A stretch of DNA of 64,000 nucleotides from Lactarius indigo (lineage: Eukaryota > Basidiomycota > Agaricomycetes > Russulales > Russulaceae), in assembly GCA_025766275.1 (NCBI GenBank), contig JAFKAC010000026.1, positions 62,001 to 126,000 on the forward strand, read 5' to 3'. The position numbers and the translations under genes were made by a program. Positions 35,527 to 47,360 of this stretch are shown here, piece after piece; the first letter of the stretch is position 1; each line of letters opens with the position of its first letter. The notes under the pieces were generated by a model that was given only the letters and a program-made list of their open reading frames with translations, ran no database searches and was not told the origin of the DNA.

Positions 35527-38500
35527 ATGTCGACCAGGCTCCGGGTGTCATCCACTTCAAATTTTCAATCGATTCTCGATAACGCCCTGATCGAGTACGA
35601 GAAGAAGACTAGAAAAGACCTCATTACCCATCCACTCGCCGAAGAGATAAAAGGCTGTAACTCTCCTGAAGCTATCCTTGCCGTGCTACAGGGGAAAGCC
35701 AACGAACTCAAGCGAACTCAGAGCAGCGATGAGCGACTCACCAAGTGGCTCACGCCTACCGTGAATATTCTCAGCGCATTCTCATCCACCCTTGGCGAGG
35801 GCGTCAGCACGGTGAGTGCCAGCACGTTGCCCGAATACCGGCTAGTATCCTAATTTTAACTTTTAGGTATTTCCCCCTACCAAAATCATCTTTTCTGCAA
35901 TCGGTATCCTCCTTGTTGTGAGTCTTCTTACCTAGTCCGTGATGACACACGAACCCCCCCACAGGCGGCAAGGGACACCGCAGCAAGCCGCGATGTGCTT
36001 ATCGAACTCTTCGACAAAATCGAAAGCTTTTTTGTACGCATCCAGACCTACACCGAAGTTCCACCAACTCCGGAGATGATACACGTGATGGGGAAGATTA
36101 TGGCCGAAGTGTTGTCTATGCTTGCTATCATGACGAAGGAGATGAAGCAAGGGCGGACGAGTGGGTTCACCCTCAGTGCTGAGCTCCACCTCTCACTTAA
36201 ATTCGACCAGAAACATTTTTTAAGAAGCTGGCGGGAAGGTCCGATGTTGAAGACGCATTGCGGAGGTTGGATAAATTGGAACAGGGGGAGCTTCGTACAG
36301 TGACCGCGCAAGTGTTAAAGGCCACTGGTGATATTAAAGACGGTGCGTAACTCATTCCGAGTCATCTGGCGCACAATTTATTTTGAAAATCGACCATCAG
36401 GGGTGGAGCGAATAGAAGTGATCGCGCAACGGATCGTAACTGACGTAGGCGTCCGCGATTGTTCGTATTATCATGACCTTGTCACAAATCCTTGTACAAG
36501 CTGACACATCGTTGTAGGGAAGCATTTGCTACAGGACCTCCGTAGATGGCTGTCTCCGCCAGATCCGTCAACAAATCATAATGTTATGTGCAGTGCCCAA
36601 CACGAGAGAACCTCGGCGTGGTTGTTCAAAGAGGTTATCTATGAGGAATGGGAATCGAAGGGCCCGTTGTTATGGATTCATGGGAAACGTACGTGCTTAC
36701 GACATAAGGTTTTCACTTGTCCATAACGGTTTTGCTTTCGTAGCTGGCTCAGGCAAGAGCGTTCTCTGGTTCGGTATTCCATGGTCACCGTATACAGGAG
36801 CTTACGTCCTCTGCCAGCTCGGCAATCATTCAGCATATTGTAGCCCTGCGCGACGCCGGATTAGCCTCAATAGCTTATTTTTATTTCGACTTCAGAGATG
36901 CCGACAAGAAGCATAGGCGCAACCTCCTCTGTTCGCTGCTTATCCAACTTTCGGCCTACTCGAATCCGTGTTGCGAAATACTCTACCGTATTTATTCGGA
37001 ATACGGGGAAGGCATACAACAGCCCAACGATGACATCTTGAAGAACTGTCTATGGGAGATGTTCTCAACTACGTCGGCTCAACTCCCGATTTACATTATT
37101 ATGGACGCCGTCGATGAATGTCCCGATACTCCCGGGGCGCCATCTCCTCGACAACAGGTTCTGAGCCTCGTAGAAGACCTTGTTGATCTCCGCCTCTCGA
37201 ATCTGCACATTTGTGTCACTAGTCGGCCTGAGGTCGACATCCGCAATACTCTCGAACCCTTGACATCCTGGCGCATCTCCCTTCACGACCAACCCGGACA
37301 GAAGGAAGACATCTCTGAATATGTCAGCTCTGTGGTTCGTTCTGATGTCAAAATGAATAAATGGCGGGAAGATGACAGGAAGCTGGTTATCGAGACGCTG
37401 TCCGAGAAAGCCGATGGCATGTGAGGCGATACTTCACTCTCCCAATAATTCCTCCTAATATCGATCATTCAGGTTTCGATGGGTGTTTTGTCAGTTGGAG
37501 GTGTTGAGGCACTGTCTCGCTCCCAGTCTTCGGCGTCAACTAAACGAACTACCAAAAAGCCTGGACGAAACGTATGAGCGGGTCTTGAAGGAGATCGAGT
37601 CTACAAATCAAGGCCACCATGCATGCCGTCTATTGCATTGCCTTTCCGTGGCTCTTCGACCGCTTCGCGTTGAGGAGCTCGCAGAAGTACTAGCGTTTGA
37701 CCCCGATGCGGCCGACGGAGATATTCCGATGTTCCATGCGGAATGGCGATGGGAAGACCAAGAACAAGCAGTCTTGTCCGCTTGCTCAAGCTTGATTTCC
37801 ATCGTTGACAGCCACGATTCCCGAGTTGTCCAATTTTCGCATTTTTCAGTGAAAGAATACCTCACATCGAATCGACTTGCTGCCGCGGGTGAAGGTATCT
37901 TGCGGTATCACGTTATTCCCGAACCTGCACATTTGGTACTTGCGCGTGCCTGCCTTGGGGCTCTACTCAGTTTGGATAATCGCGTCAATGGACAATGCGA
38001 AGGGGGCAACAATGAAGATAACAGCAAGAACAGGAACAAGGAGATTCCTCTACTCGGGTATGCTGCCGAGTATTGGGCTTCGCATGCCCAGGTTGGGAAG
38101 GTGTCATCACACCTGAAGGGCGCGATGGAAACACTCTTTGACTTAGACAAGCCTTACTTTTCGGCATGGGTACAGATACACGACATAGACCCATATTTTC
38201 CGTTTGTTGATTGGTTCTCGCGGACCAAATCCAAGTTCGAATCTAAAGCTGAACCCCTATACTACGCTGCTCTTTGTGGATTCTACGACCTAGTTCGGCA
38301 CCTCATCGTTAAACACCCGGAGCAAGTAAATCACCACGGTGGCCATTACAACACTCCCCTGGTCGCGGCACTATCCAGGAAACACGTCCGGGTTGCGGAG
38401 TTCCTTCTTAAGCACGGCGCACGGGTTAATATTCGAGGAAACCCTCCACTTTTGTGCGCAATCACGTTTTCAGACGACGCTCATGTCGACGCCGTACCGT

Positions 38501-40350
38501 TTCTACTTGGACATGGCGCAGATGCGAATGCCGCACAGGGGGATTTCTGGACTCCGCTGCATCTGGCAGCATTTATGGGAGATCTCGGAGTAGCTCGGTT
38601 GTTACTCGAACACAGAGCAGAGGTCGATCTTCGAAACAACGATGACGAGGTTCCGTTGCACCTAGTATCGACCAGGGTGATTGACGAACGAGAGGGCGAA
38701 CGTCCCATTCTTGCGCGGTTATTAGTGGAGCGCGGTGCCGATGTAAAAGCACAAAATAAGTTTGGCATAACTCCGTTACATCTTGCGTCGCTTTACGGGC
38801 GGCTCGAGATTGCCCAGCTGCTGCTCGACCGAGGAGCAAATCCCCATGCAAAGAGCAACCGAGGCTGGAGCCCATTGCACGCGGCGGCAGAAGGTTTCCA
38901 TGGACTGCGCGACCATCCCCTCCGCGCACGTATTGCACCAGACGAAGGATATCGTCCCCAACAAGTTCTTAGCGTCGCACGGCTGTTACTGGGGTGCGGA
39001 GTAGACGTGAATGCACTAGACGAGAACCACGCAACTCCGTTACACTTGGCATCCTTCAACGGGAGGCTCGAGATCTCGCGACTGCTGCTCGACCATGGCG
39101 CAAAAGCCAACGCGGAGAATGTCTTGGGCCAGACCCCTCTGCACCTAGTGTCACAATACGACTTTTACCACGAAAACAGTGCTGATATCACGCGGTTATT
39201 ATTTGACCGAGGGGCTGATGTAAACGCGAGAGATAAGGACCAGGCAACCCCTTTGCATTTCGCGTGTTCCCATGCGAACTACGAGATCGTACGCGTGTTG
39301 CTCGACCACGGTGCACAAGCCAACGCACAGAATGCCGATGGTCGGACCCCATTACACCAAGTGTCATATTACTCGAGCTTCCAAATAGACGACAATCCTC
39401 ATATTTCACGGCTGTTGTTGACGCGCGGCGTGGATGTGAATGCACGAGACAAGGACCAGGCGACCCCGTTACATTTTGCCTCTTACATGTTGAGATTGAA
39501 GACTACGCGGGTTCTGCTCGACCACGGCGCAAATGTCAACGCAGAGAACGGTCGGGGCCAGACCCCTCTGCACATAGTGTCACAAGGCTATCCTCACTAC
39601 GGTTCCCAGTTAGATCTTGGTCCCATTATCGTGCTTCTATTACTGGAGCGAGGTGCGGACATGAATGCACAAGACATGGATCGGGCAACCCCTTTGCTTT
39701 TGGCAGCATCCCATATGGTCATCAGCGTCGCGCGAGTCTTGCTCGATAACGGCGCAAAAGTAAATGCAGTTAATATCCGTGGCCAGAACGCACTGCATTT
39801 AATGTCACAACACTCACTTGAATACTTGCCTGGACATTCATATCCCGGCGTCGAGTCGGAGCTCGGGCAACTATTATTGTCGTCTGGAGTAGACGCGAAT
39901 GCACGAGACAAGGAGGGAACAACCCCATTACATTCTGCATCATACCATGGCCACGTCGAGATCACAGAGGCGTTACTTGACTACGGAGCACAGGCTAATG
40001 CGGAGGACGTCCGGGGCCAGACACCATTGCACCAAGTGTTACTGGGCTTCCACGAGTACCAAAGTTTCAGGAAGGACCCACGGTTTCGAAAAGGCCATCC
40101 AGATAGAGTTGCTCGTCTTGCACAACGATTATTGGAGCGCGGTGCGGACGTGAACGCACAAAACAAAGACCAAGAAACCGCGTTACACCTGGCCTCACGC
40201 CTTCGGTTACACGGAATGACGCGATTTCTTCTGGAGCACGGTGCTGATGTCGATGTGAAGAATTTGGAGGGAAAGTCCCCGTTGCAGCTCGCTTCTGGGA
40301 GAAAAGGGAAGGCAATGAGGCGATTGTTATTGAAATATTCTGCCAAGTAA
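35527..40350 (+). CDS. Goodbye-NACHT-ankyrin STAND receptor with 19 ankyrin repeats (NLR3)
   Basis: Starts at ATG 35527 with the Goodbye domain (STSNFQSILDNALIEYEKKT, SDERLTKWLTPTVNILSAFS), then FPPTKIIFSAIGILLV and the helical part ending KQGRTKTFFKKLAGRSD. The linker exon KHLLQDLRRWLSPPDPS leads to Walker A GKPGSGKS (joined across the intron at about 36690-36743) and, after another intron, VLCSAIIQHIVALRDAG. Walker B is IYIIMDAVDEC, followed by ICVTSRPEVD. The junction ADGM/FRWVFCQLEVLRHC (37420/37473) opens the last exon (955 codons), with a post-NACHT helical region and about 19 ankyrin repeats ending SPLQLASGRKGKAMRRLLLK. No stop or frameshift seen. The divergent double-BTB gene begins 579 bp upstream. 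Predicted intracellular non-self or damage receptor; ligand unknown. Confidence 0.86.
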
Positions 40351-40680
40351 GCATGATACCTGGTTACGATGAACCTTCTCCATTATATATTCGTGTGGAA
40401 AGGTTGCCTTATTTGACATATTTGGTCGGATACACAGATAGTAGGTACTAGTTGTATTTGAAGTGTAGCGGATTTCCCCACGTTATCCCTTCAGACCTGG
40501 CCGTTCACAAAAACGTTGTCCTCCCCCTCCCCCTCGCTCATGACAATCCCCCACCAAGCCCCTCGCGCTCTATCGGCGGTCCAAGATGAGCGCCTCAGAG
40601 TGCCACACGTTGCGCAACTTAGCATACTGCATGTAACACCACCACTGGCACCTAGTAACCTCGCAGGAGAAGGAGAAAGC

Positions 40681-40896
40681 TCAGGCAGCAAACACTAGTG
40701 TAGAGATGGAGGCCGCGCTGAAGTATGCGAGCGAGATGCAAAGTGCCATTTGTATGCGCTGGTGATCCATGAGAGTGAGGAAAGAGATTTGAGGCTGCGG
40801 GAGAGACGATGTACCAAACCCCCACATCACCCACGCCCCTGCCCACAATGGAGACAGCCCTCTCACTGGCGCCTGTCCTGGTGCCCGTACCACCAT
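40681..40896 (-). CDS. Possible small membrane protein, unknown
   Basis: A 71-codon frame with a good start context (CACCATGG at 40896) contains two hydrophobic stretches (GLSPLWAGAWVMWGF and MALCISLAYFSAASISTLVF) separated by PQPQISFLTLMDHQRIQ. I do not recognise the family. The DNA between about 40715 and 40790 is related to that at 62390-62460 downstream of NLR5, where the frame is not kept, so this may be a conserved 3' flank instead of a gene. Low confidence. Confidence 0.3.
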   Translation of the reverse strand: MVVRAPGQAPVRGLSPLWAGAWVMWGFGTSSLPQPQISFLTLMDHQRIQMALCISLAYFSAASISTLVFAA

Positions 40897-40899
40897 GGT

Positions 40900-41794
40900 G
40901 CAATGTTCACGGTGGGGACGAGAATACAACTGACGCGCTTGATGTCCTCCTCGAGCAGACCACGCGAGATTTCCTTGATGTCACCACTGGCGCAACCACC
41001 CTCCGAAGGCGCCCCAGATGCAGACGCATGTTCCGGGAAAGAGGCCGATACCCGCGTCAGTGGTAGCTCAGGGAGCACGACACTAAGTTACAGTACGTGG
41101 CAGGAACGAATTCCGCCGGATGAGCCGTCGTGCTGGGTCGAGCAGGTATCTCCGACATAAGTCCGAATATCCCAAGCTGAGTCTGGACCTTCGTGGCTAT
41201 CGTGTCTCTCTTACGATGAGCCCCAACCAGCCTCCTTGTGGCGGTAGTGTGGCGGTTTCAAAACTACGGCCTTCTCGAGTGCGGTAGGCGTGGGACCGTA
41301 ATCGAGGTCTTGTTAGCCACTAATGGTCTACGTATCGTCCGAAGCTCTTCAACGGACCAAGCATTTTCTGATTCCGGTGACAAACTTTTCGCACTATTCA
41401 CCGCTCACCTTCTGCCAGTTTGGAGAAGGGCAAGGAAGGAGGAGGCGCCTAGTTCTGCAGGAACGTGAACTTTGGTTGGCGTCCAGATTGCCTGATTTGA
41501 CTTAGCATGACACTTGTTGAACGAGAAGACGATACAGGTCGGGGAAGTTGGACCGAGGTCGGTTTGGGTAGCCGCGGACCGCGCGGACCGGTGATCCCGT
41601 CGCGATTGAACCGGTCCTGACGCGCCTCACGAACGCGCCTGAAGAACCCGTTCAAACCGTGTTATCAAGTCATGTGCGCGTCAATCGCCGAATGCATACA
41701 GGCAGTGCCACTGGCACGCGCGTTCGATCCCACCTAGAGAAGCGTCCTTGTCTCGGCTTGCACTCTCGTCTGACTCGGACTTGCAGCGAACACA
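40900..41794. other. Intergenic stretch between NLR3 and NLR4
   Basis: No supported gene. Near 41598 a gattgaaccggtc stretch resembles gatcgaaccggtc at 35355 upstream of NLR3, suggesting shared 5' flanks of the duplicated NLRs. Confidence 0.4.
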
Positions 41795-44700
41795 ATGTCG
41801 GCCAGTCTCCAGGTGTCCTTCACTCCAAATTTCCGACCGATCCTCGATAAGGCCCTGAAAGAGTACAAGAAGAAGACCGGAAAAGAACTTACTACGCACC
41901 CGCTCGCGGAGGAGATAACGAACTGTGATTCCCCTGAAGCTATCCTCAGCGTGCTTCAAGGGAAAGCCAACGAACTCAATCAGTCGCAGCGCAGCGATGA
42001 GCGACTCATCAAGTGGCTTACACCGACCGTGAGTGTCCTCAATGCGCTCTCTACCACCCTTGGTGAAGGTGTTGGTACGGTGAGTATCATTATGTTGCCG
42101 CGGTGGCGTCATACTCGGTCTACGTCCTAACAACTCTCAGGTGTTCCCCCCTTCCAAGATCATCTTTTCTGGAATCAGCATCTTCCTTGTGGTTAGTCTT
42201 CTCGCTCAGTCCCACCGTTCGGGCTGTAATAATACCATCTCATCCAGGCGGCGAAGGATACAGCAGCGAGCCGCGACGCACTTATCGAGCTCTTTGACAG
42301 AATCGAAGACTTCTTTGTACCCTCCAAACCTATACCGAAGTCCCACCGACAACAGAGATGACGAATGTGATGGGCAAGATTTTGGCTGAAACGTTGTCTA
42401 TGCTTGCTATCGCGACAAAGGAAATGAAGCAAAGGCCAATCAGTGGGTTCATCTCCGGTACTGAATTTCCCTCACTTAAATTAGACCAGAGACATTCCTT
42501 AAGAGAGTGGTGGGAAGGAACGGTATCGGAGACGCATTACAGAGGTTGGATACGTTGGAACAGGGGGAGCTCCGTATGGTGACTGCGCAAATGTTAAAGA
42601 CTACCAGCGATCTCAAACACGGTGCGTAGCCCATTTGTCTTGCGGGTAGATCATACCGATCCTCTTCTGATCAGATGCGAAAGAAACAAAAATGATGGTG
42701 CAGAAGATCGTAAGCGATATGAGCTCCCACGATTGTTCGTGCTGAAATGACCCTATCCCTAATACTTATATAAGCTCACGCACGATTCATAGGGAAGCGG
42801 GTTCTCCAGGACCTCCAAAGATGGCTGACTCCGCCTGATCCATCGACGAGTCACAACATCGCGTGCAGCGCTCAGCACGAGGTAACTGCGCCATGGATTT
42901 TCGGCGAGGATATCTTTAAGGAATGGGAGTCGTCGAGCTCCTTGTTATGGATTCATGGCAAACGTATGTCATTGCCCAGCGAGCAGTGATTTACCTGTCA
43001 CTGACTACTCGTTCGTAGCGGGCTCGGGAAAGAGTGTCCTTTGGTTTGGTGTTCTATTGTGTCCTCCTCATACCGAAGCTTATGCCCTCTGCTAGCTCCG
43101 CAATCATCCAGCATATCATCCCCCTACGCGATGCTGGGTCGGCCTCTGCCGCCTATTTCTATTTTGATTTTAGAGATGTCAATAAGAAAAGTCAGCGCGG
43201 CCTCCTTTCCTCACTTCTCATACAGCTTGCTTCCTGGTCCATCCCTTGTCTTAATATACTCTCCTACGTCTATTCGACCTATGACGCTGGCAAGGAACAA
43301 CCCAGCGAACGTGCTTTGGTCCAATGCCTCAAAGACATGCTCATGGCGCCATCCCTGTTTCGACTCCCCACTTACATCATCCTTGACGCCCTTGACGAAT
43401 GTCCCAACACTTCTGGCATTCCAACTCCACGAGGTCATGTCCTCGGACTTGTAAAAGATCTTGTCAACCTCCACCTTCCCAATCTACACATGTGCATTAC
43501 TAGTCGCTGGGAGAATGATATCCGGTCCGCTCTCGAGTCCGTGGCATCGAACCACCTCTCCCTCCATGACCAACCTGGACAGGAGAAAAACATCGTCGAA
43601 TACATCCGCGCTGTTTTTCAATCCGACCCCCAAATGATGAGTTGGCGCGAAGATGACGGGAGTCTAGTAATCAGGACACTCTCGGAGAAAGCCGATGGCA
43701 TGTAAGGCGAAGCTTTATTCTCATCAAACTCCTCTAATATTGATCATATAGGTTCCGGTGGGTCTTCTGTCAGTTGGAGATGTTGAGGCACTGTCTGGCT
43801 CCCAGTCTTCGGCATCAACTTAACGAACTACCGAAGACCCTGGACAAGACGTATGAGTGAGTCTTGAAGGAGATCGAGTCCACAAACCAAGGTCAATACG
43901 CGCGTCGTCTGTTGCAATGCCTTTCTGTGGCTTTGCGGCCGCTTCGTGTTGAGGAGTTGGCAGAGGTACTCGCATTTGACCTTGATACGGTCGAGGGAGA
44001 GATCCCGACGCTTCATGCAGAATGGCGCTGGGAAGACCAAGAGCGAGCGGTGCTGTCTGCTTGTTCGAGCCTAGTTGGAATTGTCGACGGCGAAGATGGC
44101 CGGGTTGTCCAATTTTCACATTTTTTGGTGAAAGAATACCTTGCGTCAAATCGTCTTGTCGCCGCGAGTGGAGGTATCTCACAGTATCACATTCTTCCCG
44201 AACCTGCGCACTTGATACTTGCGCGGGCCTGCCTTGGGGTTCTACTCAACCTGGATAATTGCGTTGATAAAGAGTACGACAAGGGTGACGAAGGCGACGA
44301 CAATCATAGCAACAATAACATCCCTCTACTCAAGTACGCTGCCGAACACTGGGCGTCGCACGCTCAGGTTGGGAACGTGTCGTCACGCCTGAAGGATGCG
44401 ATGGAGATTCTCTTTGACTTGAATAAGCCATACTTTTTGGCATGGATACGGATATACGACATCGACCCTTATGTATATCGGTATTTGAAAGAACGCCATC
44501 CCCAACCCCTGTACTACTACGCCACTCTTTGTGGATTTTATGACCTAGTTTGGCGCCTCGCCATTAAACACCCGGAGCAAGTAAATTATCGTGATGGCAA
44601 CCTCGAATGCCCCCTGGTCGCGGCCCTATCAAGAAAACACTTTCGGATTGCCCAGCTCCTCATTGAGCATGGCGCCCATATCACCGTTCGTGGATGTCCC

Positions 44701-45186
44701 CCCCTTTTCCACATAATCCGATTTTCAGGAGATGCTCATGTCGACGCTGTGCAGTTTCTGCTCAGACGTGGTGCAGATGTGAATGCCACGGAGGAACATT
44801 TTTGGACTCCACTGCATATAGCAGCAGAAACGGGAAACCTCAAGGTAGCCCAGATGTTACTCAAACACGGGGCCGAGGTCGATTGTCGGAACGACAAGGG
44901 CCAAACATCGTTGCACCTGGTGTCAACCAGGAAGTCCGGCGATCATGAAGGCGAACACGAGAGCGAACGAGTTATTCTTGCACGAATCTTAGTGGAGCGT
45001 GGTGCGGACGTGATAGCACAAGATCAGGACAAGACAACGCCGCTACATTTCGCATCATGTTATGGGCAGTCCGAGATTTCCCGGCTGCTACTCAACCATG
45101 GCGCAAATGCCCAAGCAGAGAACATCCGAGGCCAGAGCCCGCTGCATGAGGCGTCACGCTCAGTAAAAAAGGAAAGCCGGAATTAG
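41795..45186 (+). pseudogene. Goodbye-NACHT-ankyrin NLR, broken copy (NLR4)
   Basis: Same exon plan as NLR3 and NLR5: Goodbye exon (TPNFRPILDKALKEYKKKTG), Walker A pieces (atggcaaac | cgggctcgggaaaga at about 42965/43018), NACHT exon with TYIILDALDEC and CITSRWE, and ankyrin exon. Three lesions are visible. (1) A one-base deletion in ttctttgtaccctccaaacc (about 42310-42330), compared with NLR3 and NLR5, shifts the Goodbye frame. (2) TGA at about 43858 replaces the Arg codon of TYERVLKEIES. (3) After seven ankyrin repeats the coding sequence runs at SPLHEAS into repeat DNA at about 45154 and stops, so about 12 repeats are missing. In the sensor-like motif the Pro of SRPE is Trp. The long 43864-45186 frame could still give an ankyrin-only protein. 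Confidence 0.8.
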
Positions 45187-45345
45187 TCACCAGCGGTCCG
45201 GAGGTGGTCGAATCCAGGTCGAGCCGAGACTGCCGGTAGTCGAAAATTTTGCAAAGTCCGGCGTTAGTCATTTGGTAGTCAGACCTAGTCTGAATACGAG
45301 TGATACTTAGGGCGCGAGACTCCCTAAGATTGTCTTTTTTTTACT
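45154..45345 (+). repeat. Fragment of the foldback-repeat family truncating NLR4
   Basis: From 45154 the sequence tcacgctcagtaaaaaagg followed by aaagccgg matches, with two differences, the start of the right arm of the palindrome at 56278-56304. Beyond that the two diverge but share the TAGTCA-rich texture, for example ttagtcatttggtagtcag against tagtcattgggtagtcaac. This supports insertion of, or recombination with, an element of the same family inside the NLR4 ankyrin exon. Confidence 0.6.
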
Positions 45346-45479
45346 TACATAATGAAACTCGGTTATGATTGCCTTACTGTAATCCGAATCCGCGATTATC
45401 TGCACCAACCCGGCGATGTCTTAGTATTGAATAAGACCAATCTCAACAACGCTGATGGAAACGACAAGGGCAATGGACG

Positions 45480-46960
45480 ATACTAGTAACGATGATTGGG
45501 GGGACACGGGAACCCGCTGGGCAGTGCAGCAGATGTGAGTCTTTCCCTTTCCCTGGAGGGATGCTACTAGCTCGCTCATCTATTCTTCCTCTCATTACTC
45601 TGGAGCAGAATCGTCTTACCCATATCGTATTGATGTCGATGTCATTGACTAAACTCTCCGGGAACTGCATCGTCACAGCATTGATATCAGTCTCTACTTT
45701 GGTCAACATCCCCATCACCGACTGTTCCTCCGACCCTCTGACCATTCCGAGACCCTCTCCTTCCCTTCAAGGATTACCTCCGGCGGTGCTCTCGAAACCG
45801 GTAAGTTCTCACACCGAATCTCATCAAGCGTGTTGAATGAGGCTCACTCTTACTTTGCAGGGGTCATTTGCGTCTTTGCCCCTCAGTCAGTTGAGGAACC
45901 CCTGCAAATCATCGTACGGCCTGTTGACGAAGAAGTTCAGGCTATCCCTGAGCCTGTCGAAGAGCCAGCCTCACCGCTTGTAGAAGGGGTCCATCAATTC
46001 TGTTCCGCCGTCCTTACCCGGTCCTTCTCCCATTGACTGTCTGGAGTCGCTGCCAACGACGACGTTATTATCATCAGTTACTGAGTCTTACCCCAAGTAC
46101 GATTCCTTTGCATCATCTTGTAAGCCCTCGAGTCCCCTCGAGCCTCTTGGTCTCGATTTCAAGATCCCACTGGGCACCGGAAATGGATGGTACGTATGAA
46201 TCATCGATACTACGAGCGTCCCCTTCGGTTCACTCTATAGCCTTCCCTGAGGGTCCAGATATCTCCTTCGACACGTCTTTCTTGCGACCCACGGCGTCTG
46301 CATGCACTTCTCAGGGACCCAGCTGGCTGAGTACCACCGATGAAAGCCAGTCGGGCGAGTCACCACCAATTACCTATTTGTCACCATCCTCGCCTTCTCT
46401 CACGCCTATCATATCGATATCGGTCTCTGCGCCGGCAAAACCATCACCATCACCTACAGGGACTCGGCAACACCATCTCTGTCACCGAGCACTCCTCCAA
46501 CTGTCCCATCTCCATCCCTTCGAGCACCGTCTTGCACGACAGTTTTAACACCCATACTGATCCCAGAATGGTCCTAGGTCACGTTGACTAGGACACTACC
46601 TTCGGTCTCGATGGCGTCTTCTATCTCTTTGGGGTCGGATATCTTAGACAACCGGTCTCTTTTTGGGGAGCCCATCTTGGAGGATGTTTCAACAGAACTG
46701 TCCCTCTTGTCGACGCACAGGACAACCGTCTCGATACCAGTAAGTTCTGATCCAGTGGTGTTGGATGACACTCACTCAACTTCACAGATCTCGCTGGTGG
46801 AAATCCCTCTTCCGAGGACGCCTTCATTGTTGTCAACGCCAACTGCTATCGCAAGTGTCAGCGTGAGTAGATCTCGTGGTAGAGTTCCGTCCGTCTGGTC
46901 TGATCTAGTGGGCATAACCCCCTTTTTTCACAGCAATAAAGAAATACAAAAACGTGATTC
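45480..46960 (+). CDS. Possible multi-exon gene for a Ser/Pro-rich protein, unknown
   Basis: Several adjoining stretches look coding: MDDTSNDDWGDTGTRWAVQQ (start about 45474) before a gtgagt donor; SVEEPLQIIVRPVDEEVQAI; CLESLPTTTLLSSVTES; MDGTYESSILRASPSVHSIA; and MASSISLGSDILDNRSLFGE ending at a gtaagt donor (46740), with its acceptor at about 46789 before SLVEIPLPRTPSLLSTPT. Two introns (about 45800 and 46741) share the start gtaagttct and a later gtgttg.atga.. segment, hinting at an internal duplication. I could not join the exons into one frame and recognise no domain. It may be a decayed or captured gene. Confidence 0.3.
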
Positions 46961-47095
46961 TACTACAGGTAGTTTAGCGGACTGCATAAAATGAAAACGA
47001 AGAAACAGTCTCCACCAGAACCCGACATGGCAAATAGTCACTAAGATGGTGAGAATATGATACGTGATAGACAAAAACAGGATTATAAGGTATGC

Positions 47096-47360
47096 TCAAT
47101 CGTCATCGCTGGGTGTCAGATATTCGTCATCGCTGATGATCTGCTTGTGTCCTGTCTTGGTCTTGGGCGGGGGCCGGCCCTCCTCTCGATCCTCGTCCAT
47201 TGGCGTCAGGGCTTCCTCTAGACCGCCTCCACCAACAGGGACTACTGAAACATCAGCGCCTGGGAGCCCCGAGTTGGCAACATGACGCGCGTATGTGGCG
47301 TCAAAGACCTTCTCCATCTCGACCGTATCGACGTACACCCACGAGCCCTCTTGGTTGTAC
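47096..47360 (-). pseudogene. Inverted C-terminal exon of an SNF2/STH1-type remodeller
   Basis: Minus-strand frame from about 47359: YNQEGSWVYVDTVEMEKVFD followed by ATYARHVANSGLPGADV and an acidic tail ending SDDEYLTPSDDD. In SNF2/STH1 ATPases of the SWI/SNF and RSC complexes, YNQEGSW..YVDA.EMEK.F is the end of the bromodomain. Here it stands head to head with the preceding part of the same protein on the other strand, so it cannot be spliced to it. Confidence 0.7.

Noticed and set aside
41040..41075. Sequence agtggtagctca resembling a tRNA D-arm
   Set aside because: No matching acceptor, anticodon or T-arm could be folded around it.
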